Source: Dysgonomonas mossii DSM 22836 (GTDB taxonomy: Bacteria; Bacteroidota; Bacteroidia; Bacteroidales; Dysgonomonadaceae). From it: DNA of 64,000 bases. The stretch spans positions 29,165-93,164 of the forward strand of contig NZ_GL892013.1 in NCBI RefSeq assembly GCF_000213575.1, given 5' to 3'. Positions 22,927 to 31,341 of the stretch are shown here, in pieces (the stretch's first letter is position 1; every line of letters begins with the position of its first letter). The position numbers were made by a program, and so were the translations under genes. The notes beneath the pieces were generated by a model. It did no database searches. It had not been told where the DNA came from and saw nothing but the letters and a program-made list of their open reading frames with translations.

Positions 22927-23805
22927 TTATAATTCTTCTATCAGTAAATAACTACCTATCGAGCTCATGTATTTGGCATTCAGAGGGGTGGATGCCGCCA
23001 TGCGTGTCGTTCGGTCGTTTATCGGTCCGTTAGCTATCATTCTTATCAATGAGCCTTCTTTTCCGGTGTGTAGTATACATATTGGGTTTGTAACACCTCC
23101 ATCGTGATAAGCTTCTGTAGAGGATTCTGAATATCCCCATGTAGATATTGGTAGCGATTCTACAGTCGGTTTGCCATCTTTTATAAGGTAAAACCGGCTG
23201 GCTATATAGGTTGGTTGGCCGTCGTTGTTGACGGAGTTGTTGTAAATGCCTACATAGCCCGTTATCTTGAAGTCTTTGAGTGGAGGTAGATATATATCTG
23301 TGTTGTTTATAATTTTTATGTCATCTGTATTAATTCCTTTTATCGAATCCCATACAACATCTGTTGTCACAGGATTTGTTGAATTATTCGTTCTGGGCAA
23401 GATGGTCTGTATGCTGTGTTTGACAACAACAGCCAGCGTCTTTTCCACAACCGATATTTTGGTTCTTAGGGATATCCATTGGTATATAGAGTCGCTTAGC
23501 TGCCATGTGTATATGCCTCGTCCGGTTGAAAACTTAGGGTTGGTGTTGTATACCGTTAGGCCTTCGTTTATAGTGTCTTGTGCGATGTTGTATCCATCTG
23601 CGAACATTGGAAACAACTTGTCTGCCTTTGATAAAAATACCCTCGGAAAACCAAACCCTTTGGTGGCATTCGTGCCCCTCGAATCGTTTTCTTTCAGTTG
23701 CAGGATGGAACCATAAACCGGTTCGCTCGCACACCCGATAGTTACCTGCGCTTTTGAGAAAACGCTGATATTGATGAGTAATAATAAAATTATATATTTA
23801 GTCAT
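22927..23805 (-). CDS. Secreted surface-type protein (cargo gene)
   Basis: The 292-residue product has a Sec signal 'MTKYIILLLLINISVFSKAQ'. The mature start is 'VTIGCASEPVYGSILQLKEN', followed by 'NATKGFGFPRVFLSK' and 'EGLTVYNTNPKFSTGRGIYT'. The N-terminal pattern 'QVTIG...G(S/A)xLxLKE...TKGxxxPRV' is common in exported Bacteroidota proteins of unknown role. The C-terminal part is beta-rich. It is transcribed against the phage early operon, with its own promoter and terminator, so it is a separate cargo unit inserted between the early genes and the terminase end. Confidence 0.75.
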   Translation of the reverse strand: MTKYIILLLLINISVFSKAQVTIGCASEPVYGSILQLKENDSRGTNATKGFGFPRVFLSKADKLFPMFADGYNIAQDTINEGLTVYNTNPKFSTGRGIYTWQLSDSIYQWISLRTKISVVEKTLAVVVKHSIQTILPRTNNSTNPVTTDVVWDSIKGINTDDIKIINNTDIYLPPLKDFKITGYVGIYNNSVNNDGQPTYIASRFYLIKDGKPTVESLPISTWGYSESSTEAYHDGGVTNPICILHTGKEGSLIRMIANGPINDRTTRMAASTPLNAKYMSSIGSYLLIEEL

Positions 23806-24377
23806 AATGATTTATTGTATGATAAGTAGTTTGAACTGCTCTCACAGTAGCCTACTTTAATTTATGATTGTCCTTGTCCTTAAATTCGTGACAAAGTTAG
23901 CATATAAAAAGGGAATAAAATAATTTATCTCTTAATATGAGGTGTTTAGCAATGTTTTGTGTGTTGTTCTTACCCCGTCAAGAGGCTCTGTAAAAGCAGA
24001 CATGGTGTATTAAGTACGTTATCTGTAATATGTTATATGTTTATAGTTAAAATATACAATAACCTCTATCTATTAGTTATTGAAAAAAGCAATATGGTTG
24101 TTTTTCGCACAATTTTCCTTGATAGTTTCTCTTAGGAGGAATAAAAGACTATCTGATAAATGTTTGAGGGGAATTTTTATTGTCCTGTATATTGCTCGCG
24201 GCTATAATCCTTGTCTGCCGTACTGAAGAGCGAAGTATTTCGCTATTTCATAAAAAAATATCATCCCAATCGTGAAAAAACCGTCATCTTTTTTCTTCAA
24301 TATTATCTTATTGTGCACATGTGTTTATTGAATTCAAAACATTTCTAAAAAGAATTATTAAACTAATTATTAAGCTT
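23806..24377. other. 572-bp gap between divergent cargo genes
   Basis: It holds the minus-strand promoter at 23892 and an AT-rich stretch. A + strand frame starting at GTG 24321 only extends the next gene upstream and is rejected. I see no gene or repeat of the families described here. Confidence 0.5.
23892..23899 (-). promoter_or_regulatory. -7 box TAACTTTG for the 22927-23805 gene
   Basis: An exact TAnnTTTG match on the minus strand, giving a leader of about 80 nt. The -33 region is AT-rich without a clear TTTG. Confidence 0.55.
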
Positions 24378-25622
24378 ATGAAGAAAATTTTATTGATGAT
24401 TTATTTATCATTATTTACATTGTTGTCTTTTGCTCAAAATACTGTTATGATAACAGGTGAGTCTAGACCAAAAGTAAATCAAACGTATAATTATCGCATT
24501 ACTTCTGGTTTTCATGGTGTATCAGGAACAAAAGCCACATGGAAAGTAACAAATGGTAAATTCCTGAATGGAACTACAACTCTGTCACAAGACGTTGATG
24601 CTATGTCTGCAGATGTGATATGGACAAATGCAGGACAATCCGGAACACTTTCTTATTCATATACGAATGGTAGTAGTTCTTATTCTGGAACATATAATGT
24701 ATCTATTGATAGTAATGATTCAGGTGGTGGCACAGGTGGTGGTACAGGAAGTAGCTGTGACTATAAATTAGTTGGTCCAGGATCGGTTTATTCTGGAGAT
24801 ACAATTAGTTATAATCTTCATGTATCAACAGATGACTTGTATATATATAGTGATCTATCTTGGACTTATGATGAAAATTATTTAAGAAGAATAGACAATA
24901 AGCCAAATGATGATTATCGAACGATAACCTTTATTGTTAAATATAGTCATAAGGATGTTGGGTTAAATGTACAAGCTAAATTTCGGATTAGTTCGGGAGC
25001 AAATGCCTATATTCAATGTCAGTCAAAGAAATCAAGTACTTTAAAAGGTAAGCCAGCCAAAATGATTCCGAGTAGCTCGGCAGTTTATCAAGGGAATAAA
25101 ATTACTTATACATTAGATATTCCTTCTAATATAAGAGACCAGGTAGTAGTAAATTGGGAAGGCTCAATGCTACTATCTCTACTATCGGGACAGGGCACAT
25201 GCGAAGCTGTATATTATGCTGCACGTGAAGGTAATGCCATTGCTAAGGCAACAGTCTCCTATAATGGACAAAGCTATGCAGTTGAAGACTCCAGTGTTCG
25301 CATTATTTTAGATCCAAACCCTAGTACCATTTCTTACAATGCTATCAAGAACTATACCGATATAAGCCGATACGATAGGGTTGGGTCGTTAACATTCGGT
25401 AGCGAAATAAGAGGAGCAACCAAATTTCAATGGTATGGAGGTTTTCCGGTCGAATATAAAGGCAGTAAGACAAGTGCATCTGTTACAGTAGATAAGAAGC
25501 ATATTATAAGTAAGGGATTTGGGATGACAATATGGGTAACAGCAAGTAATGATAAAGAATCTGTTACTATTTATTACTTTGTATCCGTCGATGGCGTAGG
25601 TGGATTAGATCCTACGATATAG
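24378..25622 (+). CDS. Secreted Ig-like/PKD-like domain protein (cargo gene)
   Basis: The 414-residue product has a Sec signal 'MKKILLMIYLSLFTLLSFAQ'. The mature part contains three or four immunoglobulin-like or PKD-like beta-sandwich repeats. The first (about 22-110, 'TWKVTNGKFLNG', 'ADVIWTNAGQSGTLSYSY') ends in a Gly-rich linker 'SGGGTGGGTGSSC'. The others begin near 135, 230 and 325. It has no lipobox or enzymatic motif. Lower GC than the phage genes and its own terminator mark it as inserted cargo. Such proteins are usually surface exposed and may mediate adhesion, which is inference. Confidence 0.75.
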   Translation: MKKILLMIYLSLFTLLSFAQNTVMITGESRPKVNQTYNYRITSGFHGVSGTKATWKVTNGKFLNGTTTLSQDVDAMSADVIWTNAGQSGTLSYSYTNGSSSYSGTYNVSIDSNDSGGGTGGGTGSSCDYKLVGPGSVYSGDTISYNLHVSTDDLYIYSDLSWTYDENYLRRIDNKPNDDYRTITFIVKYSHKDVGLNVQAKFRISSGANAYIQCQSKKSSTLKGKPAKMIPSSSAVYQGNKITYTLDIPSNIRDQVVVNWEGSMLLSLLSGQGTCEAVYYAAREGNAIAKATVSYNGQSYAVEDSSVRIILDPNPSTISYNAIKNYTDISRYDRVGSLTFGSEIRGATKFQWYGGFPVEYKGSKTSASVTVDKKHIISKGFGMTIWVTASNDKESVTIYYFVSVDGVGGLDPTI

Positions 25623-25651
25623 TAATAAGATCTTATATAAATAATTTTATC

Positions 25652-25687
25652 TATCCACCTCCCTTTTTCAAAAAGGGAGGTGGATAT
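25652..25687 (+). terminator. Perfect 17-bp inverted repeat terminator
   Basis: TATCCACCTCCCTTTTT (25652-25668) and AAAAAGGGAGGTGGATA (25670-25686) are separated by one base, and a T-rich tract follows. It ends the Ig-like protein gene and separates it from the terminase operon. Confidence 0.88.
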
Positions 25688-25745
25688 TTTTCTCTTTCCT
25701 CCCCCAAAAACTGCATTATTTCTCTACAAAATTATCTTATTATAT

Positions 25746-26024
25746 ATGGATGCGCTAACTATCATTATTACGATGCTGTGTTGCATTGTCACCTCCCTTT
25801 ATTGCGGAGTGGTGCTATCGCTAAGGCTTCCCGAAGTGTCGGCTTTTCTCGACCGAAAACCGTTCAACTGTCGTCCCTGTCTCACCTTTCACCTCACATG
25901 GGTGCTGTTGGGGATATTTGCTTTTGCGAGGCAATCGTGGACTTTGGCAGGTATCGGCATCGTGGTTGCGTTCATCATATTTTTCCTTGTAAAATATATC
26001 GACAACAAAAAAATAATAAAATGA
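25746..26024 (+). CDS. Small membrane protein of the terminase operon
   Basis: The 92-residue product starts 'MDALTIIITMLCCIVTSLYC' (helix 1). Its second and third hydrophobic segments are 'FHLTWVLLGIFAFA' and 'AGIGIVVAFIIFFLVKYI'. A 'NCRPCL' pair of Cys lies between. It overlaps the next gene by four bases (ATGA), so the three genes 25746-26784 are one coupled unit. The family is unknown. By position it is a phage accessory membrane protein. Confidence 0.6.
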   Translation: MDALTIIITMLCCIVTSLYCGVVLSLRLPEVSAFLDRKPFNCRPCLTFHLTWVLLGIFAFARQSWTLAGIGIVVAFIIFFLVKYIDNKKIIK

Positions 26025-26302
26025 CAAATCTAGCATTAAGATCAGAAGTAGAAGCATTGGTACGCGAAGTAGAAAAAACACACCGTTACTCGATGAGCCG
26101 TATCTATGGATTATACAATCGGGTTTTCGGCACAAACGAAACCCCTCAGTCGTGCGCCAGTTGCCTGATACGCAAAGTAAGAGAGTTGAAAAACTGGCTT
26201 GCTAAAAGCTCCGATAACGAAAGTGTTGCAGATCGAGAAACTCCCGCACTACAACCCGCATCGGCAAAGACAGCAAAGAAACATTTGAAAAAAGATAAAT
26301 AA
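26021..26302 (+). CDS. Small phage protein with CxxC motif
   Basis: The 93-residue product starts 'MTNLALRSEVEALVREVEKT' and has 'SCASCLIRKVRELKNWL' and a basic C-terminal tail. The start overlaps the previous stop (ATGA) and its stop overlaps the next start (TAATG). A much longer frame beginning upstream in the membrane-protein gene is rejected. The CxxC may bind metal. By position next to the small terminase it may aid DNA packaging, which is inference. Confidence 0.62.
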   Translation: MTNLALRSEVEALVREVEKTHRYSMSRIYGLYNRVFGTNETPQSCASCLIRKVRELKNWLAKSSDNESVADRETPALQPASAKTAKKHLKKDK

Positions 26303-26784
26303 TGGCTGCCCGCAAAACCTGTTACAAAAGCCGTGAAAACAACGGCAAGGAGATAAGGTATGAAAGCCCGGGTAGCCTTCTCGCACAGGCATATAAATAC
26401 TTCGAATGGTGCGACTGCAACCCTTGGCACAAAGCTGAGCTGATCCGTTCGGGAGCCAGGGTAGGAGAGGTGATAGAACTTCCCGTGTCACGCCCATACA
26501 CCATCGAAGGCCTGTGCGTTTTTTGTGGAATAAGTCTTGCTACTTTTGCACGATATGAGTCTGACCCTCACTTTGGTGAAGCTATAGAGCATCTCCGATT
26601 GACAATCCGCCAACAGCAGCTCGAAGGCGAATGTATTGGCGTATACAATGGCAATACTCTGTCTAAGGTTACAGCCGTAGAAAAGAAAGAGGAGGCAGAC
26701 CAACCTTCCGAATTGGTTATCAATGTGCTTTCTCACGATACAAAAGAAAATTTGGAGACATTGAAGAAAAACCTATCAGGGTAA
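26302..26784 (+). CDS. Phage terminase small subunit
   Basis: The 160-residue product starts 'MAARKTCYKSRENNGKEIRY'. It contains 'SLLAQAYKYFEWCDCNPW', a helix-turn-helix-like stretch 'YTIEGLCVFCGISLATFARY', and 'ECIGVYNGNTLSKVTAVE'. This resembles small terminase or DNA-packaging proteins of Bacteroidota phages, which recognise the packaging site. A large terminase normally follows at once. Here a hairpin follows 20 bp after the stop and then a host sensor gene on the other strand, so the ATPase/nuclease partner is missing or lies elsewhere. Confidence 0.75.
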   Translation: MAARKTCYKSRENNGKEIRYESPGSLLAQAYKYFEWCDCNPWHKAELIRSGARVGEVIELPVSRPYTIEGLCVFCGISLATFARYESDPHFGEAIEHLRLTIRQQQLEGECIGVYNGNTLSKVTAVEKKEEADQPSELVINVLSHDTKENLETLKKNLSG

Positions 26785-26803
26785 GGGTGTTATAATATGA
26801 GAG

Positions 26804-26832
26804 AAGGAGCTCTTTTGAGAGAAGAGCTCCTT
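26804..26832. terminator. Hairpin after small terminase gene
   Basis: AAGGAGCTCTT (26804-26814) pairs with AAGAGCTCCTT (26822-26832), loop TTGAGAG. The downstream sequence is only modestly T-rich. It marks the right edge of the phage-like region. Confidence 0.65.
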
Positions 26833-26896
26833 TCCTCCGTTTAGGATAATAAAAAAAGATAATATTTTTTCGTTACGTATTCCCCTACCAAAAACA

Positions 26897-29800
26897 TTAC
26901 TCCCCGTTTTTCATCTTATTTACAAATTCCTTTGGCGACATACCATAGCTTTTGAAGAATGCCTTGGTGAAGTACGATGCCGAGTTAAACCCTACGTAGT
27001 AAGCCACCTCGTTTATCCGCATGTCTGTCTCCAACAGCAGCTTGCATGCTCTCTTCAGACGATAATTGCGTAGGTAGTCGCCCGGAGTAACCCCGCAGAT
27101 GCTCTTTAACTTGCGTTGCAGATTCGAACGACTGATGCTCAGTATATCGGTTAGCGATTCCACGGTGAATGTTTCTTCCGAGAGGTGTTTTTCTATCTCT
27201 TCGTTCAGTTTGTTGAGGAATGTTTCGTCACCCTTATTGGTTACCAAACTTGAGTATGACGATAGCGGCGAACGGTTGAACGCTTCGAGTATCGCCTTCC
27301 TGTTTTCCAGCAAGCTTGCTATCTGAGCTCTGAGGTACGATATCGAGAACGGTTTTTCGATAAACACATCAGCCCCCGATAACAACCCTTCTACCTTCGC
27401 CGTATTTTCGGTTTTTGCCGATAGCAGTATCACAGGTATATGGCTGTAGCTGAGGTCGGCTCTCAGTCGTTTGGTAAACGATATGCCATCGATGCCCGGC
27501 ATCATAATATCCGAAACGATGAGGTCGAAGTTCTTGTCTTCGAGCAGTTTCAAAGCTTCGGTAGCACTCAGTGCCGTGTCTACCGTATATTCGTTCTGTA
27601 GGCTGTTTTTTATAAATTGTATCATCTCCGGATTGTCGTCTACCACAAGCACGCTGTTCTTGCCGTTGATTGTAGTCATTCCTCCATCCTCCAAGGAGGA
27701 ACTTTCACTACTTGCCGTTTCGCTTTGGTGGATAGAAAACTCTTTGGATATATCAGAAAAGGTGAACGTAAACAATGCGCCACCAGTTTTGCTGTCTTTT
27801 ACTTCAATCTTGCCTTTTAGTATCTCTGCCAAATGCTTCACCAGCGAAAGCCCGATGCCTGTGCCTACCTTGCTGTCGTCTTGCTGTACCTGATAGAATG
27901 GGTCGAATATCAACTCTTTATGATTGTCGGATATGCCTCGCCCGTTGTCTTCTACAGTGACGGTATAGGTCTTATCACTGTTCGGTATAAGAGTAAGGAT
28001 AATCTTGCTTCGGGTAAATTTCAAGGCATTGGTCAGCAGGTTACCTATTATTTTGGTCAGTGCATCCGGATCAGACACTACATCTACAACCGGTTGGGCA
28101 GGTAGATGCAGCTCAAAATCTATCTTTTTGTTCTGCGCCGTTTTCTTAAACCGTTCGTACAGTTCGCTGATATGCTCGGTAAGGTTTATTGTTTCGGGAT
28201 TTACGATATATTTGGTCGAATCCATCTTGCGGAAATCGAGCAATTGATTGATGAGCACCGTCAGCCTGTCGCAGTTTTTCTCTATCATCGAAAGGTTCTG
28301 ATGAGTCTCCTTGCTGCCTTCGCCCGACGAAATCACCTCTTCGAGCGGTGCGCTGATAAGGCTTAGCGGTGTGCGTATCTCGTGCGCAATGGTGGTAAAG
28401 AAATCGATCTTCGATTTGAAGGCAAGTGTTTCCTGTTCGGCTTTGTAAGCCTCAAGATGTTTCTGCTGCTTTATCTTGCTTTTCTTTGTATAGTACGACA
28501 CCAGCATATAAATCAAGAATATAACGAGTGCAAAATAAACGAGCCGTGCAGGTATCGACAGCCAGAAAGGCGGCAATATTTCTATCTCTATCGCTGTGCC
28601 CGTTTCATTCCACAGTCCATCGTTGTTCGAGGCCTTCACCCTGAAGGTATATTTGCCCGGCGAAAGGTTTACATAGGTCACGCTCTTGTTGTTGCCCGCA
28701 TAGTTCCATTCCTCGTCCGTTCCTTCGAGCATATAGGCATATTGGTTTTTAGTTTGCGATATATAGCTGAGGCTAACGTACGATATGGTGAAAGACGAAC
28801 GGTTGTAGGGTAATTTTATACGTTGTTTTTTATTCAGACGGGTTTGTATCTCCTGTTCCTTTTCGGCACTGATATTTCCCAACACACGTATCTGGGTGAT
28901 CTCTATAGATGGGATGATGCCGTTTTTATTCTCGCTCAGGTCTTTAGGGTAAAAACAACTGAATCCGTTTATCCCTCCGAAGTAAAACTTGCCGTCTTTG
29001 GTCTTGTAGCTCGACTTGTAATTGAACTGGTTGCTTTGCAGTCCATCTGCTTTGTTATATATCCGATGGCTTTTTGGGTCGGATGTATTGAAGGTTACCA
29101 GCCCCTTGTTGCAACTTACCCAGAGATTGCCAAAAGGGTCGTCGAGCACGCCGTAAATCACATTGTTGGGCAAGCCGTCGTCTTCCGATATATTTTTGAA
29201 GTTATCCGTTTTGTAGTCATATATAAAAATGCCACGCCCTTCGCTCGAAAATATCACCCGCTTCGTATTGTCGATGTGTATGCTCGTCAGCTTGCTGCCC
29301 ACAATGGGGTTGCTGCGCCCTTGTATCGTGTCGTAGTGTACCCATTTGTTGCGGGTCATATCCAGTTTTATCGCACCCCTTCCGTATGTTGCTACCCAGA
29401 GGTTGCCATAGTCGTCTTCCTTCATGTCGTATATAAAGCCGAAGGCTTCGGGGATACGCTTAAAGCTATTGTTGCTTCTGTCAAACTTATTCAGCCCTAC
29501 AGGAGTACCGACGTATATATCTCCATTCTTGGTTTTGTAGAGCGAGAAGATGCAATCGTCATTCAGCGTGCTTTCGTCTCTGATCTTGCTTCGGTGGTTG
29601 ACCAGCGAATGGCTGCGTGTATTATATATGTCTATCCCGCGCGAAAATGTTCCTATCCACAAGTTATCGCCATCCATCATCAGAGCATGGGTATTGTGGT
29701 AAGAAGTTTTTACGGGTTGCGAAAACACCTTTGTCTTGGAGTCGAAGTAGTTGAGCCCGCCATCTTCGGTGGCAATCCAGATGTTGGATAAGTTGTCTTC

Positions 29801-30907
29801 CAAAAACTGGCTGACCGCCTTCCCCGAGAGCAGGTTGTGCAAAACATCGGGGTAGTAAGTCTCTATATTGAGCAGCGAGGTATTCAGGTAGTTTACGCCT
29901 CCAAAGTAAGTGCCTATCCATATCCCGTTCTCCTTGTCTTTGGCTATCGAGTATACATTTTGGTCGCTGAGGCTGTATTTCACCTGAGGGGCATCGAGCC
30001 GTTTTATCGATTTGGTGTCCGTATTAAAGAGGTACAGCCCGTCATCGGAACCGATAAGCAGCGAGTTGTCGGTATATTGAAATATAGAGCGCACGTGCGT
30101 AATATAATACGACTTAGAACCCAGCCCGAAGAAGGAGGTGTATTCGTTGGTTTGCTTGTTGAACAGCCTGATACCATCGTCCCACGTGCCCAACCACAGA
30201 TTGCCCTTGTTGTCGTCGAGCATGCAAAGTATTTCGTTTTGCGAGTTATCTTGTATGCTAAACATGCCTTTGGGCGCTTCCAGCTTGCCTTTGTCGGGGT
30301 TGTACCTGAGCAGCCCGAGCCTTGTACCTACCCATATCGATCCCGATTTGTCGGTTACGATAGACCACGTAGCGTTCATCCCCAGCCTGTATTTCTCTAT
30401 CTCTATGGCTTTCAGTGTTTTTTTTGCAGGGTTGTACATAAATATGCCTTGCGCCATTGTCCCTATCCACAGATTGCCGTTCTTGTCTATATACAGCGCA
30501 TTTACGGCTGAGGTAACCTCTATGCCGTTGGCGGTCTTGGTATTTATCTTCGCAAAGCTCTCGTCGGTCATATCCATTCTGTATAGTCCGGCATCTGTAC
30601 CTACATAGAGTATGTTCTCTTTTCCTTCGGCAATGCAACGGATAAAGTTGTTGCCCAAAGACTGGTTGTTGTGATTGTTTTTTCTGAATATGCGGAAGTT
30701 ATCTCCATCGTAGCGGTTGAGCCCGTCTTTGGTTCCAAACCACATGAAGCCTTTCGAGTCCTGTAGGATACAGTACACGGCGTTTTCCGACAGCCCGTCA
30801 TCTACCTGAATCTTACGGAAGTGAAAATTGGAATTTTCCTGAGCAAAAAGATTTATGGTATAAAAAACGGTCAGAAAAATGGTGAAAAGTAGTCTTTTGT
30901 TTTTCAT
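26897..30907 (-). CDS. Hybrid two-component system sensor-regulator (HTCS)
   Basis: The 1336-residue protein starts 'MKNKRLLFTIFLTVFYTINL' (signal peptide). An upstream in-frame extension is rejected. The periplasmic part is a two-component propeller ('DGLSENAVYCILQDSKGFMW' and many 'GNLWIGT' repeats to about 700) and a Y_Y_Y domain. A membrane helix lies near 786-808. Next come a histidine kinase ('TIAHEIRTPLSL', His about 841), the ATPase domain ('VEDNGRGIS', about 990), a receiver ('VSDIMMPG', Asp about 1135) and an AraC-type DNA-binding domain (about 1240-1336). Such proteins sense glycan fragments and switch on the neighbouring utilisation genes. The divergent GH43 and GH2 genes are probable targets. 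Confidence 0.95.
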   Translation of the reverse strand: MKNKRLLFTIFLTVFYTINLFAQENSNFHFRKIQVDDGLSENAVYCILQDSKGFMWFGTKDGLNRYDGDNFRIFRKNNHNNQSLGNNFIRCIAEGKENILYVGTDAGLYRMDMTDESFAKINTKTANGIEVTSAVNALYIDKNGNLWIGTMAQGIFMYNPAKKTLKAIEIEKYRLGMNATWSIVTDKSGSIWVGTRLGLLRYNPDKGKLEAPKGMFSIQDNSQNEILCMLDDNKGNLWLGTWDDGIRLFNKQTNEYTSFFGLGSKSYYITHVRSIFQYTDNSLLIGSDDGLYLFNTDTKSIKRLDAPQVKYSLSDQNVYSIAKDKENGIWIGTYFGGVNYLNTSLLNIETYYPDVLHNLLSGKAVSQFLEDNLSNIWIATEDGGLNYFDSKTKVFSQPVKTSYHNTHALMMDGDNLWIGTFSRGIDIYNTRSHSLVNHRSKIRDESTLNDDCIFSLYKTKNGDIYVGTPVGLNKFDRSNNSFKRIPEAFGFIYDMKEDDYGNLWVATYGRGAIKLDMTRNKWVHYDTIQGRSNPIVGSKLTSIHIDNTKRVIFSSEGRGIFIYDYKTDNFKNISEDDGLPNNVIYGVLDDPFGNLWVSCNKGLVTFNTSDPKSHRIYNKADGLQSNQFNYKSSYKTKDGKFYFGGINGFSCFYPKDLSENKNGIIPSIEITQIRVLGNISAEKEQEIQTRLNKKQRIKLPYNRSSFTISYVSLSYISQTKNQYAYMLEGTDEEWNYAGNNKSVTYVNLSPGKYTFRVKASNNDGLWNETGTAIEIEILPPFWLSIPARLVYFALVIFLIYMLVSYYTKKSKIKQQKHLEAYKAEQETLAFKSKIDFFTTIAHEIRTPLSLISAPLEEVISSGEGSKETHQNLSMIEKNCDRLTVLINQLLDFRKMDSTKYIVNPETINLTEHISELYERFKKTAQNKKIDFELHLPAQPVVDVVSDPDALTKIIGNLLTNALKFTRSKIILTLIPNSDKTYTVTVEDNGRGISDNHKELIFDPFYQVQQDDSKVGTGIGLSLVKHLAEILKGKIEVKDSKTGGALFTFTFSDISKEFSIHQSETASSESSSLEDGGMTTINGKNSVLVVDDNPEMIQFIKNSLQNEYTVDTALSATEALKLLEDKNFDLIVSDIMMPGIDGISFTKRLRADLSYSHIPVILLSAKTENTAKVEGLLSGADVFIEKPFSISYLRAQIASLLENRKAILEAFNRSPLSSYSSLVTNKGDETFLNKLNEEIEKHLSEETFTVESLTDILSISRSNLQRKLKSICGVTPGDYLRNYRLKRACKLLLETDMRINEVAYYVGFNSASYFTKAFFKSYGMSPKEFVNKMKNGE

Positions 30908-31025
30908 TTTTGTAAAAATACAGTATATCTGCGAACATACGAACTCTTGGGTAAGCTTATTTTGTGGTAAAAAATAACCAAAGACTTGTAATAATTGAGC
31001 AATTGCGTGTTTAGACTCTTTTTTA

Positions 31026-31047
31026 TACTTTGTTCGTTTAAAAAGTA
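31026..31047. promoter_or_regulatory. Candidate HTCS operator 1
   Basis: Inverted repeat TACTTT-N10-AAAGTA upstream of the sensor gene. A related sequence lies at 31228-31248 near the divergent GH43 gene. Assignment to the HTCS is inference. Confidence 0.35.
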
Positions 31048-31227
31048 CGCTCCTTGTCTCTTGTCTCCAAAGAGATCCTTCCCTTTGGTCGGGATGATAA
31101 GAATCTAAAACAAATCCCCGTCCATCTCCAACCCAATATGACAACCTTAATGCAGAGTGGGGCGAATGATAAAAATTAGTCAAATAGTAATAAAAACGAG
31201 TCAACAGCCGAATTTGGCTTATTTTGA

Positions 31228-31248
31228 TACTCTTTTGGTTGAAAAGTA
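31228..31248. promoter_or_regulatory. Candidate HTCS operator 2
   Basis: TACTCTTTT then GGTTG then AAAAGTA forms an imperfect inverted repeat about 95 bp before the GH43 start, similar to the site at 31026-31047. The gap 30908-31341 also holds a decayed REP half near 31068-31092. Confidence 0.35.
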
Positions 31249-31341
31249 TACCTATCTTTTATTCTTGGCATGCTACCTTAGCAGTGCAGAACGCTACGAA
31301 AAGCATGTCATAAGATAATGCAATAAAATTTGAATAATACC

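Noticed and set aside
1..26784. Mu-like transposable phage
   Set aside because: No DDE transposase, MuB-like pair with it or Mu-type head genes were seen. The S24 repressor and DnaC-type replication genes fit a temperate tailed phage.
28823..30608. Long + strand frames (for example 28823-29791 and 29837-30511)
   Set aside because: They are shadows of the sensor gene propeller repeats, which have biased codon use on the opposite strand.
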